A stretch of DNA of 64,000 nucleotides from JAYVFR01 sp043772945 (GTDB lineage Bacteria; Patescibacteriota; JACMRA01): NCBI GenBank assembly GCA_043772945.1, contig JAYVFR010000023.1, positions 1 to 64,000 on the forward strand, in the 5' to 3' direction. This document shows positions 8,995-18,360 of this stretch, in pieces. The notes beneath the pieces were generated by a model. It saw nothing but the letters and a program-made list of their open reading frames with translations, did no database searches and was not told the DNA's origin. A program made the position numbers and the translations under genes. Numbering within the stretch: the stretch's first letter is position 1; the number at the start of each line of letters is the position of its first letter.

Positions 8995-9093
8995 AAAATG
9001 ATATAAGATTAGAGTTGTTTATTCAACACCAATTTTGACACACAATATATTATTTGTCTATATAAAAGCTAGTGTATGGTAATGATTTATTGT

Positions 9094-11808
9094 TTAAAAA
9101 AAGATTTTAGCACGATCTTTAATTTCTTGTTCAATTTCAGCTTTTGGTCTTCCGTATTTTTGCTTGACTCTTTCTAAAATCATTAATCTTTGTTCCTCAG
9201 CTTTTTTCATTAATTCACGATCTTTTTCGATCGCAAAGTATTCAGGGTAATTAGCCTGGATATTAAAAGGTGTAGTCCGCTGACCATTAACTAGACAAAT
9301 AGCATTAAAAGTGTGAGCTTCCGGGTTTGCTATATCGGGTGGAGTTAGAGGAGTGAATTCAGTTTCTAAATACTTGGCATCGTCAGCACTGCATCGAAAA
9401 ATTAGTTTAGTTGCACAATTTGCCATAAGAGAGTCTTTTATGCGTTCACTACCATCAACAATAACTTGTTTAACAAATTGGTGAGCTAAGTAGAAGCCAA
9501 CTTTATACTTACGAATTTCCTCGAGGGCTTTAGGGATGGCATCGAACAAAAAGTTTTGCATCTCATCAATATAAACAAAATATGGAGGTCTATCAAGCGG
9601 GTTCACTCGCTCGGTTGTGCCATCAAGATTGTATTTCAAACCATCACTTCTCCCCATGCCAGCCATTAAAATACCCCCCACAATTACCATACCTATTAGA
9701 TAGGCTGAAGTTTCACCAATTAAGCCCTTAGAAAGACTAACTAAAATAATTTTTTTGTTATCCATAGCTTGTCTAAAGTTTATTGAGCTTTTTTGCTGAC
9801 CTATCATAGGTTTGATAAAATCATTAGTTACAAAAGGAGCGAGTTTACTTGTAATGTAAGGTATCATATTTTCAAGACTTGCTTCACCTCCAGCTTTCAA
9901 AGCTTCTTTTTCCCAAAAATCAATTACGTCCTGCTCGTCACACATTGCAAGTTTGAATGATCGGTAATCATCGTCAGTCAAAATTTTAGGAATTTCTAGT
10001 AAAGTAGATCCGCTTTCAGGGTGGGACATTACAAGCCTCATGGCATTTTTCATGTAATTTTCAAACATTGGTCCTCCTGTTTTTTTGAGATCATATAATT
10101 TATCCCAAATAGCAAAAAGTGTATCAATTACAAGAGTTTTTTGCTGGGGCTGTAAGGGGTCTGTTTCCATCATATTTAAAGCCAAAGGTCTATCTATCAT
10201 TGATGGGCTGAAAACAATTACATCATCAATACGTTCAGGTGGAATTCTTCTTAAAATGTCATCGATGGCCTCACCGTGCGGATCTACTACGCAAGCTCCA
10301 TTACCCATTTTGATGTCTTGTAAAATTACGTTGTTCATCGTTACAGTTTTTCCTGAACCTGAACCGCCTAGCGAATAAATATGTCTAAACCTATCCTCGG
10401 TTTGTAAATATATGTCTTTGCGAACTCCACGAGCTTCTGCTCGCCCTAAGTATACATTACCTTTACCTTCTTCAGGTATCTCTAAAGGTATAGGGGGTCT
10501 CCTAGCTAGTAACCATTTGATGGCGCTGGTTTGTACTTGCCATCCTGGAACATGCCAAAGAGAGTTAATTTCTTCAGTATTAATTATTCCTTTTTGATTT
10601 ATATTCGGAGCTCTAAGAATGTAATCTTTAATGGCGTTATCAGTGTTGGTTTTGTTTTTTTTAAAGCTGTTGAAAGGTCTGATATCGTAAATTTGAAAAG
10701 CAGGTATAATATTATCCACAATTCTTTTGGCTTTGTCTTCAGTTTGAGCACTGGCAACAACTCTTAATGTAAACAAAAAACCTGGTTTGGAAGCTTTTGC
10801 TTCAAGTTGTTTAACCATTTCAACTTGCTGGGGAGTTAATTGAATACTTTGCTTTTGACCACTTAAATCTATTTCACGCTTATCTTTTTTATCAAATTTA
10901 TCTTTCTCGTCTCCGCTATCGCTTTTACCTGATAATGCATCTGCAAATCCCTTAACAATCGAACCTATAATTTTACCCCAGTTAATACCTTTATTGCCAG
11001 ATTTTTTATTAAATAGCACTACTTCAGGGTTTTGTCCTTGTTGAATTTCAAGGGCAAATTTTTGAATTTTAGTTTGCCAATCACCATTTTTAATTGGTGT
11101 TAAAATTAATTGTATAGAAGCCGATTCTTCTTTTTCTAAGCCACTAAGAGCGTTTGTTAAACTATTAAGAGGATCATTATCAATTAGCTTATAAGTCTTA
11201 AATGGAAGAGCTTGAGTTGTTGATAAAATCATTTCCTGAGCATACACTTGGGATTCAGGTTTAAAAAATGATGTTTTTTCGAGTCTCGTTATGTGGGCCT
11301 TAGGATAAATACTAATCAATTGCTTCTCCATTACTTCTGCAATTTGTTCACGACAGATAAGCCAAAAACGGATTTGTTGATCAATAATTGTTATTTCTAA
11401 ACTAAATCGTTCAAAATTTTTCTTTACCCAAGAGCTAGGGCTATTTTTGCTGTACTCTGACATTATGCTGTAAATCTGCTCGCCTACAGACAAGCTTTCT
11501 TTGGATTCTTTAGAACCAGCCGATCCGTATTCTTTTTGGATTTGTTCTGCACTTTCACGCGGGACGCTAATTTCAAGGATGACGCTATCTTGCCACTGCT
11601 CTAATTTAATTTTTTGAAAAAATTTCTTTTTATATATTCTGAGACCAATAATTCCTCCAATTATAATGATTAATAAAAAAACAATTAAAAATATTATTAA
11701 CGGTGTTAGATTACTTGTCCCAGAGTTACTTTGATTAGATAAACTTACCACTTTAGAGGTAATACCTGATACTGGTGGAGAAATTTGATATAAATCGTTA
11801 CTAGCCAT
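9094..11808 (-). CDS. VirD4/TraG-like type IV secretion coupling ATPase with N-terminal membrane anchor
   Basis: 904 aa. One N-terminal transmembrane helix (about residues 35-57, IIFLIVFLLIIIIGGIIGL) is followed by a long region of about 400 aa, then the ATPase domain: Walker A GGSGSGKT near residue 480, the VVDPHGEAID segment just after, and Walker B YIDEMQNF near 745. The late GFYLAHQFVKQV and KLIFRCSADDAKYLE segments fit TraG/VirD4-family motor proteins. These hexameric ATPases feed DNA or protein to type IV secretion channels at the inner membrane. A VirB4-like gene lies 3.3 kb away and pilin-like genes 20 kb away, so a dispersed type IV secretion-like apparatus is likely; no relaxase is seen. 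The gene is preceded on its strand by tRNA-Ile. Confidence 0.85.
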   Translation of the reverse strand: MASNDLYQISPPVSGITSKVVSLSNQSNSGTSNLTPLIIFLIVFLLIIIIGGIIGLRIYKKKFFQKIKLEQWQDSVILEISVPRESAEQIQKEYGSAGSKESKESLSVGEQIYSIMSEYSKNSPSSWVKKNFERFSLEITIIDQQIRFWLICREQIAEVMEKQLISIYPKAHITRLEKTSFFKPESQVYAQEMILSTTQALPFKTYKLIDNDPLNSLTNALSGLEKEESASIQLILTPIKNGDWQTKIQKFALEIQQGQNPEVVLFNKKSGNKGINWGKIIGSIVKGFADALSGKSDSGDEKDKFDKKDKREIDLSGQKQSIQLTPQQVEMVKQLEAKASKPGFLFTLRVVASAQTEDKAKRIVDNIIPAFQIYDIRPFNSFKKNKTNTDNAIKDYILRAPNINQKGIINTEEINSLWHVPGWQVQTSAIKWLLARRPPIPLEIPEEGKGNVYLGRAEARGVRKDIYLQTEDRFRHIYSLGGSGSGKTVTMNNVILQDIKMGNGACVVDPHGEAIDDILRRIPPERIDDVIVFSPSMIDRPLALNMMETDPLQPQQKTLVIDTLFAIWDKLYDLKKTGGPMFENYMKNAMRLVMSHPESGSTLLEIPKILTDDDYRSFKLAMCDEQDVIDFWEKEALKAGGEASLENMIPYITSKLAPFVTNDFIKPMIGQQKSSINFRQAMDNKKIILVSLSKGLIGETSAYLIGMVIVGGILMAGMGRSDGLKYNLDGTTERVNPLDRPPYFVYIDEMQNFLFDAIPKALEEIRKYKVGFYLAHQFVKQVIVDGSERIKDSLMANCATKLIFRCSADDAKYLETEFTPLTPPDIANPEAHTFNAICLVNGQRTTPFNIQANYPEYFAIEKDRELMKKAEEQRLMILERVKQKYGRPKAEIEQEIKDRAKIFF

Positions 11809-11894
11809 ATTTGATCAGAGTGTATCTAGAATTTTAATTTTTGTCAGATATGGTGTTTAGATGGCTAGTGTAGGTTGAAATTATTATTTTTATT

Positions 11895-11971
11895 TGGTGG
11901 GAGAGAGCGGACTTGAACCGCCGACCGCAGACTTATAAGATCTGTGCTCTAACCAACTGAGCTACTCTCCC
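11895..11971 (-). tRNA. tRNA-Ile (anticodon UAU)
   Basis: A full cloverleaf is seen on the reverse strand: acceptor GGGAGAG/CTCTCCC, D-arm GCTC/GAGC with AGTTGGTTA loop, anticodon stem CAGAT/GTCTG with loop CTTATAA (anticodon TAT at positions 34-36), T-arm with GGTTCAAGT loop, discriminator A and an encoded CCA. Most bacteria read AUA with a CAU anticodon modified to lysidine by TilS; a directly encoded UAU isoacceptor is uncommon. A good promoter precedes it. Confidence 0.93.
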
Positions 11972-11987
11972 TTTCTTATTCAAGAAA

Positions 11988-12016
11988 ATTTTAAATAAAT
12001 TAAAACTCCCTGTCAA
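11988..12016 (-). promoter_or_regulatory. Sigma70 promoter of tRNA-Ile
   Basis: On the reverse strand a perfect -35 TTGACA (12011-12016) is separated by 17 bp from a -10 TAAAAT (11988-11993). The predicted start is about 10 nt before the mature tRNA 5' end at 11971. Confidence 0.75.
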
Positions 12017-12035
12017 ACTTTATTTAAACTAGTTT

Positions 12036-12455
12036 TTAAATGCTTTTTACTTGAATTTTTTTAGCGGTAGCTCTAATGATAGGTATTTGAATTGTCAAAA
12101 TTCCATCTTTGAGAGCAGCTTCTATTTTATCTGAATTGATAGTTTCAGTTACTGGAATCTCTCGGTAGAAACCTCCCCAAAAACACTCGCTTAGTTGAGA
12201 ATCGACTTCTGATTCAATATATGGTTTATTGCGAATTCCTTTAATTGTAAGTGTATTGTTGTCGTACATAACTTCTAAGTCAGGAACAGCGACTCCAGCA
12301 ATTGTTGATACGATATAAATCATATCACCGCGGCGAAACATATCGACCGTTAGTTGTGGTATTGATTCTGGCATCCAAGTGGCATTTGGGTCTAAACCTA
12401 GGTTATTTGCAGTAACAGACATAGTATCAGTTTGAAAATTCGTGCTAGCGAACAT
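12036..12455 (-). CDS. Hsp20/alpha-crystallin small heat-shock chaperone
   Basis: 139 aa, typical length. The alpha-crystallin domain spans about residues 33-125: VDMFRRGDMIYIVSTIAGV, the DLEVMYDNNTLTIKG strand pair, a YREIPVTE segment and the closing DGILTIQIPI motif. The C-terminal tail carries an I-x-V anchor (KKIQVKSI). ATP-independent holdase in the cytoplasm, forming oligomers and protecting unfolding proteins. It lies between the two tRNA genes on the reverse strand. No CIRCE or other heat-shock operator is evident. Confidence 0.92.
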   Translation of the reverse strand: MFASTNFQTDTMSVTANNLGLDPNATWMPESIPQLTVDMFRRGDMIYIVSTIAGVAVPDLEVMYDNNTLTIKGIRNKPYIESEVDSQLSECFWGGFYREIPVTETINSDKIEAALKDGILTIQIPIIRATAKKIQVKSI

Positions 12456-12538
12456 AATGTAATTTAATTAAGTAAATAAAATAAAGAAGTTTAAATATTA
12501 ACTAATATGTGTTTTCTTTTTAGTTTTATGTCAAAGAT

Positions 12539-12568
12539 TTGACTTTTTTTAAAAAATTATGCTATAAA
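12539..12568 (+). promoter_or_regulatory. Sigma70 promoter of tRNA-His
   Basis: TTGACT at 12539-12544, an 18-bp spacer, and TATAAA at 12563-12568. The predicted transcript starts only a few nucleotides before tRNA-His at 12580. Confidence 0.6.
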
Positions 12569-12579
12569 AAATATTGTAA

Positions 12580-12655
12580 GGCGGATGTAGTTCAGTGGTA
12601 GAGCGCCAGTTTGTGGTACTGGTTGTCGCGGGTTCGATCCCCGTCGTTCGCCCCA
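12580..12655 (+). tRNA. tRNA-His (anticodon GUG)
   Basis: Cloverleaf: acceptor GCGGATG/CGTTCGC, D-arm GTTC/GAGC, anticodon stem CCAGT/ACTGG with loop TTGTGGT (anticodon GTG), T-arm GCGGG/CCCGT around TTCGATC, discriminator C73 and encoded CCA. The extra 5' G at 12580 pairs with C73, the G-1:C73 identity element required by histidyl-tRNA synthetase. This G-1 confirms the identity. Confidence 0.96.
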
Positions 12656-12709
12656 TTTTAAATTTAAAAAATACAGCAATCAAATTTCTTAATTATCAAT
12701 TTTTACTTT

Positions 12710-13510
12710 TTATTTTTTTATCATACTAACTAAATACAAAACTAAGTTAATAATAATTACACTGCTGCTAACAGGAATATTCAAATTAAGAGCAAATAGC
12801 AACCCAGCTACAAACCCAAAAATAGAAAAAAAGATACTGTAAATTAAAGTTTGCTTATAGCTTAACTGCAAGTTAATTGATGCCAAAGTTGGAAGAATCA
12901 TAATTCCCGTTGTCATTACAAGTCCAATAATTGGGAGACCAATGGCAATAAACAAGCCTGCTAAGAATAATCCAAGAAAATTAAGTTTTTTGACGTTTAT
13001 TTTGTTAACTGTAGCAAGATCAGCATCTAAGCTAATTAAAAAAAAACTAGAGTAATTCAAGAAATAAAATATTAGAATAACGATTCCAATTAAACTTGTC
13101 GTGTATATATCATTCAATGTTACTGTAGTAATGCTACCAAATAAATAGTTACTAAAAGTTGAGCTTAGATTTTTGGACTTGCTAATTATAATATTGGTAA
13201 TTGCTAGAAATATTATAGTTAAAGCAATATTAATTGATTCAGGAAATTTTTTTTGGCTTTGGTTTAATTTAGTTATACTAAAACTCATGATTAAACTTGA
13301 TAGAATTGCAGTCAAAAAAATCGGAATTTTTAAAAAAACATTAAACAAAGCTATTAATAAAGAAGAGTGAGACAGCGTGTCAATTAGACCTGAATTACGC
13401 TTAGTAATTAATAGTAAACCTAAAATTGGTCCAATACTTGAAAAGATTATACCTATTATAACAGTTCGCCAAAAAAACTCATATCGAAAATATTCAAGAT
13501 ATTCAAACAT
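12710..13510 (-). CDS. znuB: Metal (Zn/Mn-type) ABC transporter permease
   Basis: 266 aa with about eight hydrophobic helices. It carries family ABC-3 features: the start FEYFRYEFFWRTVIIGIIFSSIGPILGLLLITKRN-type segment with SHSSLL, and the late G-x-x-MTTGIMILPTLASINL loop that contacts the ATPase. It imports divalent metal with the adjacent ATPase and binding protein. Its 5' end overlaps the ATPase gene by 8 nt, in the order binding protein-ATPase-permease. Whether the substrate is zinc or manganese cannot be told from the permease. Confidence 0.9.
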   Translation of the reverse strand: MFEYLEYFRYEFFWRTVIIGIIFSSIGPILGLLLITKRNSGLIDTLSHSSLLIALFNVFLKIPIFLTAILSSLIMSFSITKLNQSQKKFPESINIALTIIFLAITNIIISKSKNLSSTFSNYLFGSITTVTLNDIYTTSLIGIVILIFYFLNYSSFFLISLDADLATVNKINVKKLNFLGLFLAGLFIAIGLPIIGLVMTTGIMILPTLASINLQLSYKQTLIYSIFFSIFGFVAGLLFALNLNIPVSSSVIIINLVLYLVSMIKK

Positions 13511-14207
13511 GATGATGGATTAGATTAATTTTATTTTTGTCTTGGCTTACTAAGAAATCACCGACATTATGGTAACACTGAATTTGTTTGTCTAGAAATA
13601 TAACACGGTGGACTTGGCTAGTAACTTCTCTAATATCATGAGAGATTATGATAATTGAAATGTTATTATTTTTATTTAAATCGGCTAAAATTTTCCAGAA
13701 TTCTTCTCTGGTTTTAGAATCAATTCCTGTTGTTGGCTCATCAAGAATTAATAAATTGGCTTTACTAAGAATTGCTCTGGCTATTAATAATTTTTGAAAT
13801 TGTCCTCCTGATAATATATTAACATTTTTTGACAAAAGAGTTTGCAGCTGAAATTGATTAACTAAATTATTAAAATCTTTTAATTTAAAAATAATTCCTG
13901 TTGTTAATAATTCTTTTCCACTAGCTACTAGTTCATTAAAAGCAGAGTTAATTCTCTGGGGCACATATCCAATTATAACTTCATTGCTAATTATGATCGG
14001 TTTGTTAGCTTGAGATGGGGCTTGAATTATTTCAAGAATTAGCTTAATTAAGGTAGTTTTACCACCACCATTCGGTCCGAGAAGAGCCAAGTAATCACCT
14101 TGTTTAACGTTAAAATTAATATTTTCTAGAATTATTTTATTATTAATTTGGTAATCTAGGTTTTTTATTTCTAGTATTACATTTGTTGTATTTGTCTTTA
14201 TTGACAT
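13503..14207 (-). CDS. znuC: Metal (Zn/Mn-type) ABC transporter ATP-binding protein
   Basis: 234 aa. Walker A GPNGGGKTT is near residue 45, the Q-loop region GYVPQRI follows, the signature is LSGGQFQKLLIARAIL, Walker B is LLILDEPTTGID and the switch histidine is in IIISHDI. Cytoplasmic energising subunit of the metal importer. It overlaps the substrate-binding gene by 10 nt and the permease gene by 8 nt, so the three are translationally coupled. Confidence 0.93.
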   Translation of the reverse strand: MSIKTNTTNVILEIKNLDYQINNKIILENINFNVKQGDYLALLGPNGGGKTTLIKLILEIIQAPSQANKPIIISNEVIIGYVPQRINSAFNELVASGKELLTTGIIFKLKDFNNLVNQFQLQTLLSKNVNILSGGQFQKLLIARAILSKANLLILDEPTTGIDSKTREEFWKILADLNKNNNISIIIISHDIREVTSQVHRVIFLDKQIQCYHNVGDFLVSQDKNKINLIHHHV

Positions 14208-15079
14208 TCAAGGGCTATTCTAAGATTTTTAAGATTAGTTTCCATTTCGGTAATATAATTTTTACCATTGTCAATTTCATCTTGGTTCATAGCTTCAATT
14301 GAATTTAATTCTAATTTGTTAATCCCTAAATCTTTTATTGCTGTATTAATTACGGGAATATTTTCATTTACTTGCCCTAAAAGATATTGAATTTTAGTGT
14401 CTTTAATTTCTTTTATAATCCTTGCTAATTCAACTGGGTCAAGCTCACTTCCGTCATTCGCTTGCACAAGCGAAATCATTTGTAGATTATAGCGACGGGC
14501 TAAGTGTCCAAAAGCAGGGTGCCCTGTGTAGAATTTGCGAGCTTTACACTCTTTTAGACCAGCACTGAATTCTTTGTCTAATTTCTCTAATTGCTCAACT
14601 AATTGACTCTGATTGTTAGTGTAAACAGTTTTGTTGTTAAAATCTAAGCCAGTAATTTTGTTAAAAACCAAATCAGACATTTGTCTCATAGAAACTGGAT
14701 CAAGCCAAATATGTGGATCAGTTTCAAGCGGGTTGAGTTGTAGTTTGAGCGAATTCAATTTATTGATTTTTTTGCTCCAAGCTTCTAAGTTACCATGATA
14801 AATTAATAATTTGGAGTCTTCAATGTCTTTTTGGTTTGCTGGAGTTAATTCATATTCGTGAACTTCGCTACCACTAGGTGTTAGGTTTATGACTTTTAAA
14901 TTTTCACCAACAATTTTTTTAGTAAGGAAATAAAAAGGATAAAAACTGGTTACAATACTTTTAACTTGAGTTAGTTTATCATTTTCGGCTGATTTTTTTT
15001 GCTGGAAAGATAAAAATCCAATTAAAAAAAACGCAATGATTATTAAGCAACTAAAAATAATCTTAAATTTATTTTTCAT
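14198..15079 (-). CDS. znuA: Metal ABC transporter substrate-binding protein (ZnuA/TroA-like)
   Basis: 293 aa. An N-terminal hydrophobic helix (about 8-25) anchors or exports it; there is no lipobox cysteine. Metal-site histidines fall in the expected places: SEVHEYELTP near residue 75, DPHIWLDP near 120, YTGHPAFGHLARRY near 185, and the acidic residue in the SIEAMNQDE region. The histidine-rich loop typical of zinc-specific ZnuA is missing, so manganese is also possible. It captures metal outside the membrane for the adjacent permease. First gene of the three-gene operon. Confidence 0.88.
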   Translation of the reverse strand: MKNKFKIIFSCLIIIAFFLIGFLSFQQKKSAENDKLTQVKSIVTSFYPFYFLTKKIVGENLKVINLTPSGSEVHEYELTPANQKDIEDSKLLIYHGNLEAWSKKINKLNSLKLQLNPLETDPHIWLDPVSMRQMSDLVFNKITGLDFNNKTVYTNNQSQLVEQLEKLDKEFSAGLKECKARKFYTGHPAFGHLARRYNLQMISLVQANDGSELDPVELARIIKEIKDTKIQYLLGQVNENIPVINTAIKDLGINKLELNSIEAMNQDEIDNGKNYITEMETNLKNLRIALECQ

Positions 15080-15136
15080 ATTCTTAAAAAATTGTGCAAC
15101 TCACTTTGCCTTGTCAAGTTAAAATTTAAGTAAAGG

Positions 15137-17569
15137 TTATTTACTATCTTCTTCTAATTCTTTTTTCATTAAATCTTTAGGGTTGGTCGTGATAATTTCA
15201 TGTTCACGGGGAAAGGGTATAATTTCAATACCGACGTGTCGTGAACCCGCAAAGAATATTCCTTGCCCTACATTAGCTTCTAATAACAATTGTCTTTCAC
15301 GGTTTGTTAGACTAAAAGTTTCAACTAGTTGATCTATGGCAGCAGGCGATTGCTTTAAAAGAATTTTCATGGCTGAGTTTGTGATAATTGGTTTTCCGAG
15401 TGGCGATGATAAAAAGTCTGTAACGTCTTGAGAGATGGTTGTAATTCCCAAATAATATTTACGAGCCCTTTTAGCTAGCCCATAGAGAAAGCGAGCAGAA
15501 TCTTCGTACTGCATCATAATCCAAGCTTCATCTACCACAAGTATACGTCTCTTTAATTTAGAGCGGATTTCAGTCCAAACGTATTTAAGTAAAATGTACA
15601 TGGCAATAGGTCTTAGTGTTTCTTGGAGATCTCTAATACTAAAAACGATAAAATCATTGCTAATGTTAATATTAGTTGGGCGATTAAACATTCCCGAGAA
15701 AGTTCCTTCTGTATATCTATAAAGTCTTTGGGCAAGGCTTTCACCACCAACAATTCCGTTTAAAATTTCAACCAAATCCCCCATAGTAGGTGGAGTTATC
15801 GTTCCTAAATCACTACTATCAGTAATATCACGTTTAGCGTAAGCTTGCTGAACGGCTTTTTCCATTACACTCACTTCGGTTGGGTTGAGTTTACCGAGCA
15901 TCAAATTAAATAACCCCATTAAATCAATAATTGCAGTTCGCAAAATATCTGCTACACTCTCGCCTGGGAGAGGTTTAGGTAAGTCAAATGGATTGATGCG
16001 ACTAGAAGCGTTTAAACTTAAATTAATATAAACTCCCCCCAGAGCATCTGCTAGAATTTTATATTCTTGCTCAGGATCAATTACAATAACTCCTACTCCA
16101 AGCATACGACTACGAAGAATTTCAAGTTTAACTGTGTAACTTTTACCAGCTCCAGAAGTAGCAAAAACCAACGAATTGGCATTTTCAAGCTCAAAACGAT
16201 CAAAAATTACGAGGGAACTGTTGTGAATATTAACTCCGTAGAGAATTCCAGAATCACTTGACAAGTCAGAAGAAACAAAAGGAAAAGCTGCGCTTAAAGG
16301 TGAAGTATTCATATTAGTTACTACGTCTAAATCATCTTTGAGAATTGGTAAGCAGGCATTAAAGCCGTCATCCATCTGAAGAGCAGAGCGCTTTATCAAA
16401 ATATTTTGCTGAGAAAGGATTCCTTCAACAGTTTGACTTGATTTTTCTAATTCTTCTTGAGTGTTACCGTATACTTGAATGTAAATACCAACGCGATAAA
16501 ACTTCTCTACACCTTGTTGGATTGCATCCCGTAAGCCCTCAACGTCTCGGTAGGCTGTTTCTAACTGGGGATCCCTTGCTTTTCCTTGCTCCTGATTTAG
16601 GTTTAAACTGGCTTGAATTTTACCCACTTTACCGCGAAGCTCACGCAATACCTCACTTGAATCTCTAGGATAAATAAAAATGGATAAATCAAGTTGGATA
16701 TCAGAATTTACAATTCCTTCAAGCCACCCCATAGTTACTACACGAGGGTAAACCAAAACAAAATGCGAGCGAACGAGTTTAGTATTTATTTGAATTTCAC
16801 GATTTCCAATGCTAACACCAGATGGAGCAATCAAGTCACGGATATTAGTAGTTCCTTGCCTATACGACTTTTCGCTGGCAATAAGAGTTTTTTGGATATC
16901 TATTTCAGTTTTAATAATCTCTCTCTTTAGTTCTGTTGGGTTTAATGATCTTAAATATTCTAAACTATTGGTGTCGACTTTTGGTTTAATTGCTCCACGA
17001 GGGTTAGGTCGATTCGGTTGTGAGTTTGTTATTTGTTGATTATTTGTAACTTGCTTACCAACTGGAAATGTAGATTGTTGGTTAATGGTTTGCTGTTGTG
17101 GTCTCTGATTCAAGTTAGGCCTAAATTGTTGCTGAGTTTGTTGCTGTGAATTTGATTGAGGAGATGGTCTAAAAAAATTATTTTGAGAGTTTGGTTGTGG
17201 AATTTGTTGCGGAGGTCTCTGGTTTGGGTTGTTTGTATTTTGACGAATTTGTCCAAAGTTGCTGGTTGAATTAACTATAGCGCCAGTGTTAGGTTTTGTT
17301 GTAGGGTTTTGTTGTAGCGATCTCTTTAAATCTTGATTAGTTGCGGTGGTGCCATATTGACCATAGGCACCTACTGAATCATTTCGTCTTGCAAGTTCAG
17401 TTTGTAGATTTTGATTTGATGCAATCGGTTTAGCTCCAGCTACTGCTTTAGCCCCAAAATTTGTTGGTTTGTTAGTTTGGTTTAAATTAGTGTGTGTAGC
17501 CCCAAAATTTGTAGGTAGCACTCGATTGTTAGAGTTGTTGCTATTGTTGCGGGGAAGAGGATTAGACAT
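15137..17569 (-). CDS. VirB4/TraC-like type IV secretion ATPase with Q/N-rich N-terminal tail
   Basis: 810 aa. Residues 1-195 are low-complexity and rich in Q, N and P, with NFGA and PQQ-like repeats. The VirB4-type domain follows (SYRQGTTNIRDLIAPSGV near 245, then GWLEGIVNSDIQLDLSIF). The ATPase domain has Walker A ATSGAGKSYT near residue 470 with VIVIDPEQEY soon after, and Walker B ILVVDEAWIMMQ near 680. VirB4 proteins energise pilus assembly and substrate transfer and are widespread in CPR bacteria. The disordered tail of nearly 200 residues is unusual. It pairs functionally with the VirD4-like and pilin-like genes of this window. Confidence 0.88.
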   Translation of the reverse strand: MSNPLPRNNSNNSNNRVLPTNFGATHTNLNQTNKPTNFGAKAVAGAKPIASNQNLQTELARRNDSVGAYGQYGTTATNQDLKRSLQQNPTTKPNTGAIVNSTSNFGQIRQNTNNPNQRPPQQIPQPNSQNNFFRPSPQSNSQQQTQQQFRPNLNQRPQQQTINQQSTFPVGKQVTNNQQITNSQPNRPNPRGAIKPKVDTNSLEYLRSLNPTELKREIIKTEIDIQKTLIASEKSYRQGTTNIRDLIAPSGVSIGNREIQINTKLVRSHFVLVYPRVVTMGWLEGIVNSDIQLDLSIFIYPRDSSEVLRELRGKVGKIQASLNLNQEQGKARDPQLETAYRDVEGLRDAIQQGVEKFYRVGIYIQVYGNTQEELEKSSQTVEGILSQQNILIKRSALQMDDGFNACLPILKDDLDVVTNMNTSPLSAAFPFVSSDLSSDSGILYGVNIHNSSLVIFDRFELENANSLVFATSGAGKSYTVKLEILRSRMLGVGVIVIDPEQEYKILADALGGVYINLSLNASSRINPFDLPKPLPGESVADILRTAIIDLMGLFNLMLGKLNPTEVSVMEKAVQQAYAKRDITDSSDLGTITPPTMGDLVEILNGIVGGESLAQRLYRYTEGTFSGMFNRPTNINISNDFIVFSIRDLQETLRPIAMYILLKYVWTEIRSKLKRRILVVDEAWIMMQYEDSARFLYGLAKRARKYYLGITTISQDVTDFLSSPLGKPIITNSAMKILLKQSPAAIDQLVETFSLTNRERQLLLEANVGQGIFFAGSRHVGIEIIPFPREHEIITTNPKDLMKKELEEDSK

Positions 17570-17696
17570 TTAATTTATAAATTTATTTTTAGCTTTTTTA
17601 TTTAGTTTAAATTTCCTAGCGATTATACCTAATATATTATAAGATTGCAAATTTCTAATTTTCTGAGAGTTTATATATAAACAAAAGAATAAACAT

Positions 17697-17726
17697 AAAA
17701 AAATTCACCCTATAATTAAGGTGAGT
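17697..17726 (-). terminator. Rho-independent terminator of the SH3b protein gene
   Basis: On the reverse strand, a stem of TCACC pairing with GGTGA around an A/T-rich loop is followed by a T-run (17696-17703), 35-60 nt past the stop of the SH3b-protein gene. Confidence 0.55.
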
Positions 17727-17760
17727 ATTAAAAACAATATTGATTTTAAAAAGTCTGTCT

Positions 17761-18360
17761 TTATTTTAAAAATAGTGAGGCTGCGTATCTATTGCCAATT
17801 AAGGGAGTTAAATGATACATCTGTCCATTAACCTTACAAAAAATTGGTTTAAGATTGCTGTATTCAATCTCTACTTCAGTTCCATTTTTTAAGGAGCTAA
17901 TTTTTTTGCAATTTTTATCACGAGTATTAAGGCCATTTGAGCTGCTTACTAATTGCTTTGAAGAAAGGTTTGAAGGTATATTACCAATAATGTTAGTGAA
18001 TTCTTTAGCTACATATGTACCAGTATAAGGACCGTTAGTATCTGTTATTGAAACCACATTTACAGGGATCATCAGATAGCTTTTATTTCCTACTTTGCAG
18101 CTAAGATTTTGTTTGTCGCCATCTAATAGGTAAACATTTTGAATTAAAATAGCCTCACTATTAACAGCCCCAATTTTCTCGCAGTTTGCGTTTCGTAGAT
18201 TTGCTCCATTGCTAGATGTAACTTCTAAATAGTTATATTGCAAATTTTGTGAGGCAGCTTGAGTGTTAACAGCGGTATTAAGAGAAAGTCCTGTAATAAC
18301 AACTGTCAATACTGAAAGTAAAGTTAGTTTGTTTAAAATAGTAAAAAAAGTTGTAGTCAT
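17761..18360 (-). CDS. Secreted protein with two SH3b-like repeats
   Basis: I choose the ATG at 18360 (199 aa) because it starts a proper signal peptide: MTTTFFTILNKLTLL, a hydrophobic core, then a cleavage-like NTQAA site near residue 35. An upstream frame extension would add a second hydrophobic stretch. The mature part has two related modules, each starting with SSNG and a stretch of the form G-x-N-x-R-x-x-x-C-x-K-I (about residues 55-120 and 140-199), a pattern of bacterial SH3 domains with paired cysteines. Such domains usually bind cell-wall peptides. It is followed by a terminator and preceded by an intergenic gap. Confidence 0.65.
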   Translation of the reverse strand: MTTTFFTILNKLTLLSVLTVVITGLSLNTAVNTQAASQNLQYNYLEVTSSNGANLRNANCEKIGAVNSEAILIQNVYLLDGDKQNLSCKVGNKSYLMIPVNVVSITDTNGPYTGTYVAKEFTNIIGNIPSNLSSKQLVSSSNGLNTRDKNCKKISSLKNGTEVEIEYSNLKPIFCKVNGQMYHLTPLIGNRYAASLFLK

